A DNA stretch of 47,603 nucleotides, taken from Paenibacillus sabuli (lineage in GTDB: Bacteria; Bacillota; Bacilli; Paenibacillales; Paenibacillaceae). The stretch covers positions 1 through 47,603 of the forward strand of contig NZ_JACXIZ010000054.1 of NCBI RefSeq assembly GCF_014705605.1, in the 5' to 3' direction. The notes below the pieces were generated by a model. The model searched no databases. It was given only the letters and a program-made list of their open reading frames with translations, and was not told the DNA's origin. Below, piece by piece: positions 18,969 through 28,677 of this stretch. The position numbers and the translations under genes are program-made. The first letter of the stretch is position 1, and each line of letters starts with the position of its first letter.

Positions 18969-19850
18969 TCAGCCCTTGACGGCGCCGACCATCAGCCCTT
19001 TGACAAAATATTTCTGCAAAAACGGATACAAAAAGATGATCGGTCCGATTGTCACGACCGTGGTAGCCAGATTGACGGTCAGCGTCGGTGTCTCAATATC
19101 GACGAACAGGCCCTTGGCTTGCAGCTGCTCCGCAAATTGCAAATTCGACATGATGCGCTGAATCAAATATTGCAGCGGATAGAGCCGCTCGTCGGAAATG
19201 TAAAGCAGCGCCTCGAACCATTTGTTCCAAAAGGCGATGGCGTAAAACAGTCCGATCGTCGACAACGCCGGCAGCGAAATCGGCAGGATGATGCGGAACA
19301 TGATGTAGATGTCGTCGGCGCCGTCGATCTTGGCCGATTCCGCCAGCGACTCGTCGATGGACTTGAAAAAGTTGCGCAGCAGGAACATGTTCCACGGATT
19401 GATGAGCGCCGGGATAATAAGCACCCATATCGTATCCTTCATGCCGAGGTATTTCGCGATCAGCAGGTAGCTGGCGACCAGACCGCCGTTGAACAGCATC
19501 GTGAAATACACGTAAAAATTGATGGCGTTGCGGTATTTCAAAGCGCGCAGCGACAACGGATAAGCGAGCGCGCAGGTCGCCAGCATCGCCAGCGCGGTAC
19601 CGACGACCGTGACGAAAATCGTCACGCCGTAGGCCCGGAAAATGGTGCTGTCGCTGAAAATGAACTGGTACGCGAGCGTCGTCCATTCCCGTGGAAAAAG
19701 CGTGAAGCCATGCAGCCGGATCGAACGCTCCGTCGTCAGCGAATTGCCGATGACCGCGACGAACGGCAGGATACAATAGACGGCGAATAGCGTCAGGCAG
19801 CCGGCAAACGCTCCCTTCAGCAACCGATCCGCCAAGCTCTCCTTGATCAA
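18969..19850 (-). CDS. Sugar ABC transporter permease, LplC/YtcP type
   Basis: Second permease subunit of the importer, 293 residues with six predicted membrane helices. The coupling loop ESLAESAKIDGADD is the EAAxxDG motif that contacts the ATPase, and the tail LQKYFVKGLMVGAVKG is family-typical. The start is TTG 19850: AGGAGG (19865-19860) overlaps the stop codon of the upstream permease and lies nine bases away. An ATG at 19907 inside the upstream gene has no such site. Coupled translation with the LplB-type subunit is therefore likely. No ATPase is encoded in the operon, as in related systems that share one MsmX-type ATPase; that sharing is inference here. Confidence 0.94.
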   Translation of the reverse strand: MIKESLADRLLKGAFAGCLTLFAVYCILPFVAVIGNSLTTERSIRLHGFTLFPREWTTLAYQFIFSDSTIFRAYGVTIFVTVVGTALAMLATCALAYPLSLRALKYRNAINFYVYFTMLFNGGLVASYLLIAKYLGMKDTIWVLIIPALINPWNMFLLRNFFKSIDESLAESAKIDGADDIYIMFRIILPISLPALSTIGLFYAIAFWNKWFEALLYISDERLYPLQYLIQRIMSNLQFAEQLQAKGLFVDIETPTLTVNLATTVVTIGPIIFLYPFLQKYFVKGLMVGAVKG

Positions 19851-19864
19851 AACAACCGACCTCC

Positions 19865-20833
19865 TCAAAATATCGCCGAATCGGGACTGAACCTGCGCGC
19901 CAGCCAATTGACGGTGATGACCAGAATGAAGCCGAGCACCGACTGGAAGAAGCCGACCGCCGCCGCCATGCTGAGATCGCCCAGCTCCATCAGCGCGCGG
20001 TAGACGTAGGTGTCGATGACGTCCGTGGTCGGATACAGCAGCACATTCAGACCGACGATCGCGTAGATCATGCCGAAGTCGCCGTAAAAAATGCCGCCCA
20101 TTGCCAGCAGCGTCAACAAAATGACGGTCGTCTTGAGCAGCGGCAGCGTAATGAACCGAATCTTCTGCCAGCGGCTTGCCCCATCGATGGAAGCGGCTTC
20201 ATAGATGTCCGGGTTAATGCCGGCAATCGTCGCCAAATAGACGATGGAGCCGAAGCCCGCCCCCTGCCAAATCTTGACGAGCACCAGGATAAGGGGCCAC
20301 TTGTCCGGATCCGAGTAAAATTGCACCGCGTCGACGCCGAACGCCGCAAGCAGCTGGTTGATCAGTCCAGCCTCGGTATTGAGCAATACGCTCAGCAGCA
20401 TCGCCACAACGGTCCAGGAGACGAAATGCGGGAGAATGACAAGCGATTGCGCAATTCGCTTGAACCATCTGCCGCCAATCTCGGTCAGCATGACGGCTAT
20501 GGAGATGGCGGCCAGCGTGCTGAAGACGATAAACAGCGCATTGAGGTAAAGCGTATTGCCGGCGATGCGCAGCATATCGGGGGATTGCACGAAAAACTCA
20601 AAATTGCGCAGTCCGACAAATTCGCTCCCCGCGATGCCTTCCATGACGTTAAAATCCTGAAAGGCGATCACGATGCCGCCCATGGGCAGATAGGCGAATA
20701 CCAGAATGAGCAAAATGCCCGGCAGCGTGAGCAAATAGAGCTTGCCGTTTTTGCGAATTTCTTTGAAAAACGCGAATCGTTCGCGACGCTTGCCGGATGA
20801 AACCGTTTCTGAAAGCGCGTTCATTTCAGACAA
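19865..20833 (-). CDS. Sugar ABC transporter permease, LplB type
   Basis: First permease subunit, 322 residues. A charged N-terminal ~35 residues precede six membrane helices; the coupling loop is PDIYEAASIDGASRWQ, and the C-terminus RRFSPDSAIF is characteristic of the LplB branch. The start is TTG 20833, seven bases after AAGGAGG (20847-20841); the ATG three codons later would be 14 bases away. This is the first gene of the operon that continues through the LplC-type permease, binding lipoprotein, lyase-like protein and giant protein. The AT-rich 182 bases upstream probably carry the promoter. Confidence 0.94.
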   Translation of the reverse strand: MSEMNALSETVSSGKRRERFAFFKEIRKNGKLYLLTLPGILLILVFAYLPMGGIVIAFQDFNVMEGIAGSEFVGLRNFEFFVQSPDMLRIAGNTLYLNALFIVFSTLAAISIAVMLTEIGGRWFKRIAQSLVILPHFVSWTVVAMLLSVLLNTEAGLINQLLAAFGVDAVQFYSDPDKWPLILVLVKIWQGAGFGSIVYLATIAGINPDIYEAASIDGASRWQKIRFITLPLLKTTVILLTLLAMGGIFYGDFGMIYAIVGLNVLLYPTTDVIDTYVYRALMELGDLSMAAAVGFFQSVLGFILVITVNWLARRFSPDSAIF

Positions 20834-21015
20834 TTGAGACCCTCCTTATAAAAAAAATAAGAAATTTTCATTACTTTTATTTATATAAATGATATATTAT
20901 GTAATCTAATAGCCGCAAAAGCTCCCATACCTCATGTCTTCCTCTTATCCGACTGATCGAATCGAGCACGAGAAATGCATTCGGCAGGTGCTTTTGCTTG
21001 CTATGGGTATGCGAA
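20834..21015 (-). promoter_or_regulatory. AT-rich leader/promoter region of the giant-protein operon
   Basis: A 182-base gap between the binding-protein stop at 21016 and the LplB-type start. Positions 20849-20905 are strongly AT-rich (runs of A/T, ATATATCATTTATATAAA) against a high-GC background, which marks a promoter and probably regulator-bound DNA. Several -10-like hexamers overlap, so I do not single out one promoter. Confidence 0.45.
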
Positions 21016-22605
21016 TCAGGGCTGTAAACGCGATGCTTCGGCAACGGGACGATTCGCCGCGTAATGATTCAATTGCTCTTGAAGCTCGGACAGATACGCT
21101 TGCATTCCTGCCGAACCAAGACGCTGCTGCACGACCTGCAGCTCGGTCTCGGGGTCCGCGCTCACACCAGCTGCCAGCGGCTGGACGTATTGCGCACGGA
21201 CCTGCTCGAGCTGCGCCATCGTCTCGGTCAGATTGGCTGTATTGAAGGCGAAGCCTTCGTAAGGACTGGCGCCATTGCGCGCGGCGAGCTCGGGTCCGGC
21301 CTCGCGCACGAGTTCGTCGTGGATGGCCTGCCATTCCCCCGGGTAGCGCTCCGGCGGCTGCATGTACGCGTCGTACAGACCGGTCCATCCCGGCTTCTGG
21401 TTGGCGCTGTCGATGCCGTCGTAGGCGATGAGGCCGTCATAGCGCTCGTAATGCTCGCCCTCCACTCCGAACTGCAGCAGGTCGTAGTACGTCTGATTGG
21501 TATGCGCCAGCTCGATGAATCTGAGCGCGGTCTCGGCGTGTGCGGAGTGCGAGCCGACCGAGATCATCGTGCTCGTGCCGGCCGACAGCTGGGGCAGGTA
21601 GAGCTGCTCGGGATAGGTGTGATACACATAATCGTACCACCCGTATTCGTAATTCGGATGGGCCCGCTTCAACGCTCCGATGTAACCGCTGCTGACCGCC
21701 CCAAAATGATTATTAAACTCCAGCGGCTTGCGGTCTTCAAGCATCAGCCGCAGCGTCTTGCCCGTCTCGTTGGCCGTCGCCGCGAGAATGTCGGGGTCGA
21801 CGATGCCGTCGTCGTACCATTGCTTGGCCTTGCGGACGACCGCCTCGTATTCCGGCGTATCGTACAGGCTCTGGACGGTGTACGGATCGTCGATCGGCGC
21901 GACGGCATAGTATTTCGCGACGGTATGATAGCGGCCGCCTGCAATCATCGTCCACAGGTTTTCGGCGAAGCGCTTGTCGTTGATCATCGGCACAGTCGCA
22001 TACACTTCCCGCGCCCGGTACAGATACTGCTCCAGCGTCTTGAGATCGCGTATTTCCGGCAAGCCCCATGCCTCGCGCAGATCCTCGCGGTACAACACGC
22101 CTTCGCCGCCTGCTCCTGCCTTGCCCAATTGCGGAATGCCGTAGAGCTTGCCGCCGATTTTCACGTTATCCAGTTGGCCCCGGTAATGCGCGACCAGTTC
22201 CGGGGTATGCCGCAGCAGCGGCGCGAGATCGACGAATGCGTTTTTGGTGGCGTAAGCGCTGAACGCCGTCCAGGCCCCGCCGACGTACAGGTCGTATTCC
22301 TTCGCTACGATCGCCCGGCCGATCTGATTTTTTTCGTCGCCCCAGGGCATATAATCGAACCGCACCCGCACGCCCAGATCGCGCAAGGTCAGCGCGTCCA
22401 GTTGGTCGTAGAACGCTGCCATCCCCGCGGCAGGCTCCGTGCCCATCGTGACTGCGCGCAGCACCGCGGGTTCCGCAACCGGCTGGTCCTCGCCTGGCTC
22501 CGCCTGCTCCGGCGCTGCCGGGCCGGAGCAGGCGGCCATCGCGAGGAGCGCCGCGAGCAGCAGCCCTGCCTTCCTCCCCTCGGTTATCCACGTTGCCATA
22601 CCCAC
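21016..22605 (-). CDS. Extracellular solute-binding lipoprotein (second, linked to two-component genes)
   Basis: Lipoprotein of about 529 residues with lipobox LAMAAC (Cys26), a Pro/Glu-rich tether, and a two-lobed binding fold (FDYMPWGDEKNQIGRAIVAK; GGKLYGIPQLGKAG). GTG 22605 lies five bases and ATG 22599 eleven bases after GGGAGG, so the start is ambiguous by two residues. It follows the YesM-type kinase and response regulator on the same strand and precedes the permease operon. It may supply that importer with a second ligand range, or act with the kinase in sensing; both are inferences. Confidence 0.9.
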   Translation of the reverse strand: MGMATWITEGRKAGLLLAALLAMAACSGPAAPEQAEPGEDQPVAEPAVLRAVTMGTEPAAGMAAFYDQLDALTLRDLGVRVRFDYMPWGDEKNQIGRAIVAKEYDLYVGGAWTAFSAYATKNAFVDLAPLLRHTPELVAHYRGQLDNVKIGGKLYGIPQLGKAGAGGEGVLYREDLREAWGLPEIRDLKTLEQYLYRAREVYATVPMINDKRFAENLWTMIAGGRYHTVAKYYAVAPIDDPYTVQSLYDTPEYEAVVRKAKQWYDDGIVDPDILAATANETGKTLRLMLEDRKPLEFNNHFGAVSSGYIGALKRAHPNYEYGWYDYVYHTYPEQLYLPQLSAGTSTMISVGSHSAHAETALRFIELAHTNQTYYDLLQFGVEGEHYERYDGLIAYDGIDSANQKPGWTGLYDAYMQPPERYPGEWQAIHDELVREAGPELAARNGASPYEGFAFNTANLTETMAQLEQVRAQYVQPLAAGVSADPETELQVVQQRLGSAGMQAYLSELQEQLNHYAANRPVAEASRLQP

Positions 22606-22690
22606 GATCTCCTCCCGGTGATCCTTGCAGCCTTGCGCGCGCTCTTATGCGTGTACCTTTAGTATAGCGGGCATTGGCGGCCGTAGACGA

Positions 22691-24460
22691 TCACACTTTT
22701 TTTAGATTTGTTGTAAAAAACGCGGATTCTGCCCGAACTGCGGGCACATCAAGTACGATGCGCGTGCCCCCGTCCTCTGCCTGGCGCGGGCGGATCCCTC
22801 CGTCTTCGCCAAAATAGAGCGCCAGACGATTGGCGATATTCCCCATGCCGTACCCGCTCCCCTTGTTCCGGCTCGCATCCGGCGCCTGACCGCGCATGCC
22901 GACCCCGTCGTCGCGCACCTCCAGATGCAAACGTCCGTGAGCGGCGTTCCCGACAATCCGAATGTCGCCTTCGCCCTCCGGCTTTTCCAGAATGCCGTGC
23001 ACGATCGCATTTTCCACCAGCGGCTGCAGCGTAATTTTCGGGAGCAGGCACGCCAGCGCGTCGGCATGCACATCGACCTGCAGCGTCACGCGATTTTTCA
23101 GCCGTTTTCTTTGAATGTCCATGTAAATGCTGCAAAGTCGCAGCTCGTCGGCCACCGTGACCACATCCTCTCCCTTGTTCAATACCAGCTTGTAATAGTC
23201 TGAGAGCGCATACACCACCTCTCGGAGATTGTCGCGCTCCTCTCGCACGGCCATCCAATTGATCATATCGAGCGTATTGTATAAGAAATGCGGATTAATC
23301 TGGGACTGTAGCGCCTTCAGCTCGGCGCCCTTCTTCTCCTGACCCAGTCGAAATTGCTCCCTCAGCAGATCCTGCACGCTGGCGATCATGTAATTGTAGC
23401 TGGACACGAGCTGGCCGATCTCATCCTCGCTCGGCGCGATATCGAGCGGACGGAGTCTGCCCTGGCGCACCTGACTCATGCGGTTCATCAGCTGGTACAC
23501 TCTGCGCGTGATCGAGCGTGTGATGAGGACGATGCACAGCAATAGCAGCAGGCTGATTGCGCCGTACATGGCGATGAGCTGCAGCCGCACCTGATCGATC
23601 GCAGCCGTTGCCGCCCGCTGCGACATGACCGATACGAGGTACAGGTTCGTATTGCCTACCTGCTGATCGCGCGCCAGGACCGTCTCGCCGTCCAGCGCGA
23701 CCTCTCGGAATCCGCCGCTGCTGCCGGGACGCATCGGCAATCGCAGCTGCGCGAGCCTCTCCTCGCCGCTGCCGGTCACGAGCTCGCCTTCTCCCGTCTC
23801 CAGATAGACGACCTGCTCCGGCACCGACTGCGCCATCGTCTGGCGGATCTGCCCGAGCGCGATGCCAATCGAGACGATCCCTACCGGCTCGGCCAGATCG
23901 TTGGGATTCCACAGCATTCTGCCCAGCGTCAAGTACGTGCGTGCCGGGCCGCGCCCGCGGTCCTCGTACATGCCCCATGTCGGGCTGCCGCGGCGCGCGC
24001 GAATGTGCGCGGCCCAGTTGTCGTCGGCGAGCGAACCGATCGGCCGGAAGAGCGCATCCTCGCCTGTGATGACAAAAGCATCGTCGACAAAGAACATAAT
24101 GTTCTGGAGCTCCATGTTGGTTTCGAGAATTCGGGTATAGGCGTAAATGTTGTCGTACGCGGACAACTGCTCCGGGATGGGCATCTCGCCGGGCCGGCGG
24201 GCCAGCAGGGCGTTGATGTCCTCGTTGACGATCATCATCGCCGACACCTCCTCCATCTGGCCGAACAGGTTCGACAAGGCGGTCAGGGTCTGCTCATACG
24301 TGCGGTTGGCTGCATAATTCTGGCCGTCGGCCAGCGACTTGTGCAGCTCGTTGTAGGAGATAAAAAAGGTCAGCACGAGCGGGACGAGGCCGACCGCGGC
24401 AAAAAGCAGGACAAGCTTGCGCTTGAGCGGCATGTTGCGAATCCAGGTGAGCGCTTTCAT
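22691..24460 (-). CDS. YesM-type sensor histidine kinase
   Basis: Membrane kinase of 589 residues. A first helix near residues 12-35 (LVLLFAAVGLVPLVLTFF), an extracytoplasmic Cache-like sensor (~40-285), a second helix (~295-318), then HAMP (~320-370) and the His_kinase domain with phospho-acceptor His391 in QINPHFLYNTL, followed by an ATPase domain (NAIVHG N-box; DDGVGM). Its ATG overlaps the regulator's stop codon as ATGA (24460-24457), so the pair is translationally coupled. It should phosphorylate the adjacent AraC-type regulator. The extracytoplasmic ligand is probably a sugar or a liganded binding protein (inference). Confidence 0.94.
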   Translation of the reverse strand: MKALTWIRNMPLKRKLVLLFAAVGLVPLVLTFFISYNELHKSLADGQNYAANRTYEQTLTALSNLFGQMEEVSAMMIVNEDINALLARRPGEMPIPEQLSAYDNIYAYTRILETNMELQNIMFFVDDAFVITGEDALFRPIGSLADDNWAAHIRARRGSPTWGMYEDRGRGPARTYLTLGRMLWNPNDLAEPVGIVSIGIALGQIRQTMAQSVPEQVVYLETGEGELVTGSGEERLAQLRLPMRPGSSGGFREVALDGETVLARDQQVGNTNLYLVSVMSQRAATAAIDQVRLQLIAMYGAISLLLLLCIVLITRSITRRVYQLMNRMSQVRQGRLRPLDIAPSEDEIGQLVSSYNYMIASVQDLLREQFRLGQEKKGAELKALQSQINPHFLYNTLDMINWMAVREERDNLREVVYALSDYYKLVLNKGEDVVTVADELRLCSIYMDIQRKRLKNRVTLQVDVHADALACLLPKITLQPLVENAIVHGILEKPEGEGDIRIVGNAAHGRLHLEVRDDGVGMRGQAPDASRNKGSGYGMGNIANRLALYFGEDGGIRPRQAEDGGTRIVLDVPAVRAESAFFTTNLKKV

Positions 24461-25977
24461 TTTTTGCGGCGTCCCTTGAAATCGGCCGGGGCAAAGCCGG
24501 TTGCCGACTTGAACGCTTTGGCGAAATAGCTGGCGCTGGCGTAGCCGCACAATTCGGCGATTTCATGCACCTTGTATCGCTCGCTCAGCAGCAGCCGCTT
24601 GGCCTCGCCGATCCGGCAGTCATTGATATGCTGCCGGATCGTCGTGCCCGCCTCCTGCCTGAACACGACGCTCAGATGAGCCGCCGAGCGCTGCATATGG
24701 CGGGCGATCCGGGCCAGATCGAGCGCCGGGTCGGTATAATGCTGCGCCACATAGCGCAGAACCTCCCGTACATGGCGGGAATAGCTCGCCGCCTGGCGCA
24801 TTGCCTCATCATGCCGCCGGGCGAGCTCGCGCATGTACGTCTCCGCATCGCCGATGCTGCGGCAAGCGCGCAGCGCGTCGCGCGGTGCGTCGGCGCCCGA
24901 GGAGCGGGCGTGCGCCGGACTGCGCGACAGGATCGCATCGGCGCAGGCGGCGAACAGCGCCTCTACCTCCGGACGAGCCGGCGAGCGGCATTCGTTAAAG
25001 CGCTTGCAAACCGCCGCAAGCCAATCCGGAAGCTGCTCCGGAGCTTCGTCCAGCAGCCGATAGCACTCGGCCAACAGACCGGACGTGCCAGCCGCTGTCG
25101 TGCCGGCCGCTGTACCGGCGACGGCATCCATCTGACGGAATACCCGGCTGCCGGGCTCGTAGAACGAGCGGTCCGCAGCCTGCTGGGCAGCGGCACAGCT
25201 CGCGCGCACCTCGGACAGGCCGGCCGCGCAGGAGCCGATGCCGATCGTGCAGGACGGCAGGTGCTCCGCCAGTGCGGCTAGCCAGTCGACGAGCCGTGAA
25301 GCCTCACGGGCGCCGGCACCGCAAGCCGCGACCACTTGCACCCGCTTCGGGCCCGTCTGGCGGACGAGCGCGGCGTAGCGCGTACCGAGGTGGCCGGCAA
25401 CCGTCTCCCGCAGCGCTGTCTCCTGCGGCGCGGCGGAGCGCCGTTCCAGCACAGCCGCGATGTAGCTCCCTGCCGCCGGGAAGCCCGTCGCATCGCACAG
25501 CCTGGACGCTTGCGCCGGCTCGAAGGGGCCTTGCAGCAGCAGCTCGGCCAGACGCTGCTGCTGCAAGATCACGTTTTCCGCCCGGATCATCTGCCGCTCC
25601 TGACGCTCGCGCAGCTGCGCGAGCGTTTTGAGGATGGCCCGCTCCACCTCGGACGGTTTGACCGGCTTCTCGATGAAGTCGACGGCTGCCAGCTTGATCG
25701 CGCGCTTGAGGTAATCCACCTCCATGTAGCCGCTCATGAACAGCAGTTGGCTGTCCGGACAGATCCGGATCAGCTGCTCTGCGAATTCGAGGCCGCTGAG
25801 CCGCGGCATGCGAATATCCGTCAGGACGATCTCCGGCCGCGTCTGCGCCGCAAGCCGGGCCGCCTCGACGCCGTCCCGAGCCTGAATGACGCGCGCGATG
25901 CCGAGGCGCGCCCACGGCAACGTGTCGATCAGACCTTCGCGCGTGTAATCGTCGTCGTCCGCGATGAGCAGTTGCAT
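24457..25977 (-). CDS. YesN-type response regulator, receiver plus AraC DNA-binding domain
   Basis: Response regulator of 506 residues. The receiver (1-120) has the acidic pocket DDDD at 7-10, phospho-acceptor Asp54 in LTDIRMP, and the conserved Lys in FIEKPVKP. A long middle region (~130-395) is followed by an AraC-type double helix-turn-helix (~405-506, ending YFAKAFKSATGFAPADF). Start ATG 25977 has AAGGAGGG just upstream; upstream in-frame codons have no family sense. It heads the operon regulator-kinase-binding protein and probably activates the neighbouring importer and lyase operon. Confidence 0.94.
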   Translation of the reverse strand: MQLLIADDDDYTREGLIDTLPWARLGIARVIQARDGVEAARLAAQTRPEIVLTDIRMPRLSGLEFAEQLIRICPDSQLLFMSGYMEVDYLKRAIKLAAVDFIEKPVKPSEVERAILKTLAQLRERQERQMIRAENVILQQQRLAELLLQGPFEPAQASRLCDATGFPAAGSYIAAVLERRSAAPQETALRETVAGHLGTRYAALVRQTGPKRVQVVAACGAGAREASRLVDWLAALAEHLPSCTIGIGSCAAGLSEVRASCAAAQQAADRSFYEPGSRVFRQMDAVAGTAAGTTAAGTSGLLAECYRLLDEAPEQLPDWLAAVCKRFNECRSPARPEVEALFAACADAILSRSPAHARSSGADAPRDALRACRSIGDAETYMRELARRHDEAMRQAASYSRHVREVLRYVAQHYTDPALDLARIARHMQRSAAHLSVVFRQEAGTTIRQHINDCRIGEAKRLLLSERYKVHEIAELCGYASASYFAKAFKSATGFAPADFKGRRKK

Positions 25978-26004
25978 TCGTAGCCCTCCTTTTGACTTGC
26001 TCTG

Positions 26005-26032
26005 GCATGCTAGGCGCGATAGCTGCATGCTA
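26005..26032. promoter_or_regulatory. Direct repeat with 20-bp spacing upstream of the response regulator
   Basis: GCATGCTA occurs at 26005-26012 and 26025-26032, exactly 20 bp apart (about two helical turns), 28-55 bases before the regulator's ATG. Same-face direct repeats are the usual binding layout of AraC-type regulators, so autoregulation is possible. Support is the spacing alone. Confidence 0.35.
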
Positions 26033-26087
26033 TGCTCTATCACTATGTGACGCCTCGGGGACGCTGTCAAGCCCCTGACGCCTGTAT

Positions 26088-28583
26088 TCAGCTCCAGATC
26101 GAGACAGCGCGCACGGCGGCCGCACGCTGCGGGAAGCGGATGCGCAGATAGCGCAGTCCCTCGGCAGGCAGCGCCACGCTGACGCTGACGCTCGCGTCGT
26201 CGCGCTGCACGCCAGGGAGCGGCGCATACTGCCTGCCGTCCGAGGAACAGGCCAGCTCCAGCGGCGGCCAGCCCTCCTCTGGAGTCAGGTCCAGCGTGAC
26301 ATGCGCGAGTGACGCCTGCTTGGTGCCCTCGAGGTCGACTGCCAGCCACTCGCCGGCAGCGCCCGACGCCGGACGCCAGCAGGTCGCCGCGCGGGCATCC
26401 GTGACGTGCATGGCAGGGCTGTCAGCGGCCTGACTGCTGCAAAAGACCGGGCGATGCAACGCAATATCGGCAGGAGCGTCCGCGCGCGGCGGCGTCAGCC
26501 GTGACGGCGGCCCTTCCGGCATATGCACCCGCTGCCCGGCCCACGCCTCCTCGCCGTATGCCTCGAGCTCGAGCGTCGCGGCGCGCAGCCCTGCCGAGCT
26601 AGCCTGCACGACGACGCGCCCGGCGTAGTAGGATCTCAGCTCGATCGCCCCCATGCCGTCAAGGAAGCTCAGACTCGCCGTCGACAGCTCGATCGATCGG
26701 CCGGTCGGGAAGATCCCCCCGCCCTCGACCACCTCGAGCGTGACGACCGCGGGCAGATCGACACGCCGCCCCTGCTCGTCTACGGTCTGGACGATCAGAT
26801 GGGCATCGTCCGTGCCGTCTGTCGCGATCTCCCTGCGATCCGAGCGCAGCTCGAGTGCGCAGGCGCCCGCGCGGCGCGCGGGCGGCGGCGGCGCAATGCC
26901 GAGCCGCTCATTGCGGTACCAGTACCAGGCGCCGAGCGGCAGACGGTAATAATCGATCATCCCCATCCGTCCCATGTCACCGGCGATGCTGCCATGGTGA
27001 AAGCCGCACCACAGCGCCTTGCCCGAGCGCCAGCGCGGATTCGTCTCGACACCGTCGGTGTAGCCGGGCGCATAGACGCCCGGCCGGTCGCCAATGACGC
27101 TCCCGTATTCCGAGACGAAGCTCGGGAAGCCCGGATCCCGGTAAAGCGCCGCGCCGTCGCCGTTATAACCGGCGAGATCGCCAAGTGTGTCAAACCCCTC
27201 GCGCTGTGCGCCTCCAACCGCGGCCGGACGGCTCGAATCGAGCGTCCGCGCGTGCCCGACGAGCCGCACGGTGAGCGCGCGGGCCGCGTCCATCACCTCC
27301 GGCTCGCTGAAGAACGGCTCGTTGGACACGCTCCACACGACGATGCTCGGATGGTTGCGATTGGTGCGGATCATCTCCTCCAAAGCCCGCATACAGCTGT
27401 CCTCGAACTCGGCCCGATCCGCCTCGCGCACCGGATAGGCGCTGCTCGACCAGTAGCCTTCGACATTGGCCCCCCCGATGCCCCAGTAGCACAGCTCCGA
27501 CCAGAACAACAAGCCCTGCCTGTCGCATTCGGCCGCCACATGCGGATGATGCGGATAGTGCGAGCCCCGGATCAGATTCATCCCGCATTCCTTGATCAGC
27601 CGCACGTCGCGCGCCATCCCCGCCCGCGTCACGGCGTCTCCCCAGCCGGCATGATCCTGGTGCGCATTGGCCCCGAGGATATCGTAATGCTCGCCGTTGA
27701 GAAAAAAGCCCTCGTGCGCATCGAAGCGGAACCAACGCACGCCGAACCGGGTCTCGTATGTGTCTCGCAGTTCACCCTCGCCGTCGTAGACGCAGCTGCG
27801 CAGTATGTACAGCCGCGGCGTATCGGGGTGCCACAGCTGCGGCGAAGCCAGCATGCCCTGCTGGAGAAATTCCACCTGGCCGTACGCATCGATGCGTCGG
27901 GTCTGCCGGATCTCCAGCAGCACACGCCCCTCGTATTCGACGGTGGAAACAAGCGTGCAGTCCACAGGCACGCCCTTGCGGTTCGCAACCTCCGTCCGCA
28001 TCTCCACAAGCGCTTCCTCCGAAGAGGCCTGCGGCGTCGTCACATACGTGCCGTACCAGGCGACATGCAGCGGATCGGTCACAATCAGGCTGACATCGCG
28101 ATAGATGCCGCCATTGAACACATGCTCGCCGGCGCGGGGCGCCAGGCGCGGATTCCACAGATTGTTGACGCGCACGAACAACAGATTGCCGCCTTCGCGG
28201 ACGAGCGAGGAGATGTCGATTTCGAATGCGGTGTAACCGCCCTGGTGCCGACCTGCCAGCGCCCCGTTGACATACACCTCCGCTTCCTGAAACACGCCCT
28301 GGAATTCCAGCGACAATCTCCGTCCCAGCCATTCTTTCGATACGGAGAAGCGTTTTCGATAGCAGCCATAGCCGACGTAAAAGGTATTCTCCATGAAATA
28401 GGGCGTGCCGAACGAGTGCGGAATTCCCGCCGTATACCAGTTGCTGTCATCATAAGCCGCTTCCTTGGCCTCCGGCATGTCGCCGTATGCAAAAACCCAG
28501 CCGCGGTTCAGCAGCTGCTGCTGCCGTTGGCCCGCGCTGGACCGGGGACAATCTTTTAGTTGTTCGTTTGAATGACTTGACAT
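26088..28583 (-). CDS. Glycoside hydrolase family 2 enzyme with C-terminal discoidin-like domain
   Basis: GH2 enzyme of 831 residues, the family of beta-galactosidases, beta-glucuronidases and relatives (retaining). Order: N-terminal sugar-binding jelly roll (~25-185), Ig-like domain (~190-290), TIM barrel (~295-580) with acid/base Glu422 in VSNEPFF and nucleophile Glu492 in SFVSEYGS, an Ig-like domain (~590-700), and an F5/8-type C-like domain (~715-831). There is no signal peptide, so it acts inside the cell on imported sugars. The start has only a modest AAGGTGAT site. It is last in the operon after permeases and binding lipoprotein. The exact glycoside cannot be told. Confidence 0.93.
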   Translation of the reverse strand: MSSHSNEQLKDCPRSSAGQRQQQLLNRGWVFAYGDMPEAKEAAYDDSNWYTAGIPHSFGTPYFMENTFYVGYGCYRKRFSVSKEWLGRRLSLEFQGVFQEAEVYVNGALAGRHQGGYTAFEIDISSLVREGGNLLFVRVNNLWNPRLAPRAGEHVFNGGIYRDVSLIVTDPLHVAWYGTYVTTPQASSEEALVEMRTEVANRKGVPVDCTLVSTVEYEGRVLLEIRQTRRIDAYGQVEFLQQGMLASPQLWHPDTPRLYILRSCVYDGEGELRDTYETRFGVRWFRFDAHEGFFLNGEHYDILGANAHQDHAGWGDAVTRAGMARDVRLIKECGMNLIRGSHYPHHPHVAAECDRQGLLFWSELCYWGIGGANVEGYWSSSAYPVREADRAEFEDSCMRALEEMIRTNRNHPSIVVWSVSNEPFFSEPEVMDAARALTVRLVGHARTLDSSRPAAVGGAQREGFDTLGDLAGYNGDGAALYRDPGFPSFVSEYGSVIGDRPGVYAPGYTDGVETNPRWRSGKALWCGFHHGSIAGDMGRMGMIDYYRLPLGAWYWYRNERLGIAPPPPARRAGACALELRSDRREIATDGTDDAHLIVQTVDEQGRRVDLPAVVTLEVVEGGGIFPTGRSIELSTASLSFLDGMGAIELRSYYAGRVVVQASSAGLRAATLELEAYGEEAWAGQRVHMPEGPPSRLTPPRADAPADIALHRPVFCSSQAADSPAMHVTDARAATCWRPASGAAGEWLAVDLEGTKQASLAHVTLDLTPEEGWPPLELACSSDGRQYAPLPGVQRDDASVSVSVALPAEGLRYLRIRFPQRAAAVRAVSIWS

Positions 28584-28632
28584 GGAGGATCACCTTGCCT
28601 TTTCAATTGCTTATATGCACTTCCTATCCGAA

Positions 28633-28665
28633 GCGGCCGCATTCTCTGATAAGAGCCGCGGCCGC
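28633..28665 (-). other. Double stem-loop between binding-protein and GH2 genes
   Basis: Two copies of the self-complementary octamer GCGGCCGC (28633-28640 and 28658-28665) can pair as an 8-bp all-GC stem. A smaller CTCT-GATA-AGAG hairpin (28644-28655) sits inside the loop. It starts 12 bases after the binding-protein stop. It may stabilise the highly expressed upstream mRNA or attenuate read-through into GH2. Confidence 0.6.
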
Positions 28666-28677
28666 CTGGCTAAAACT

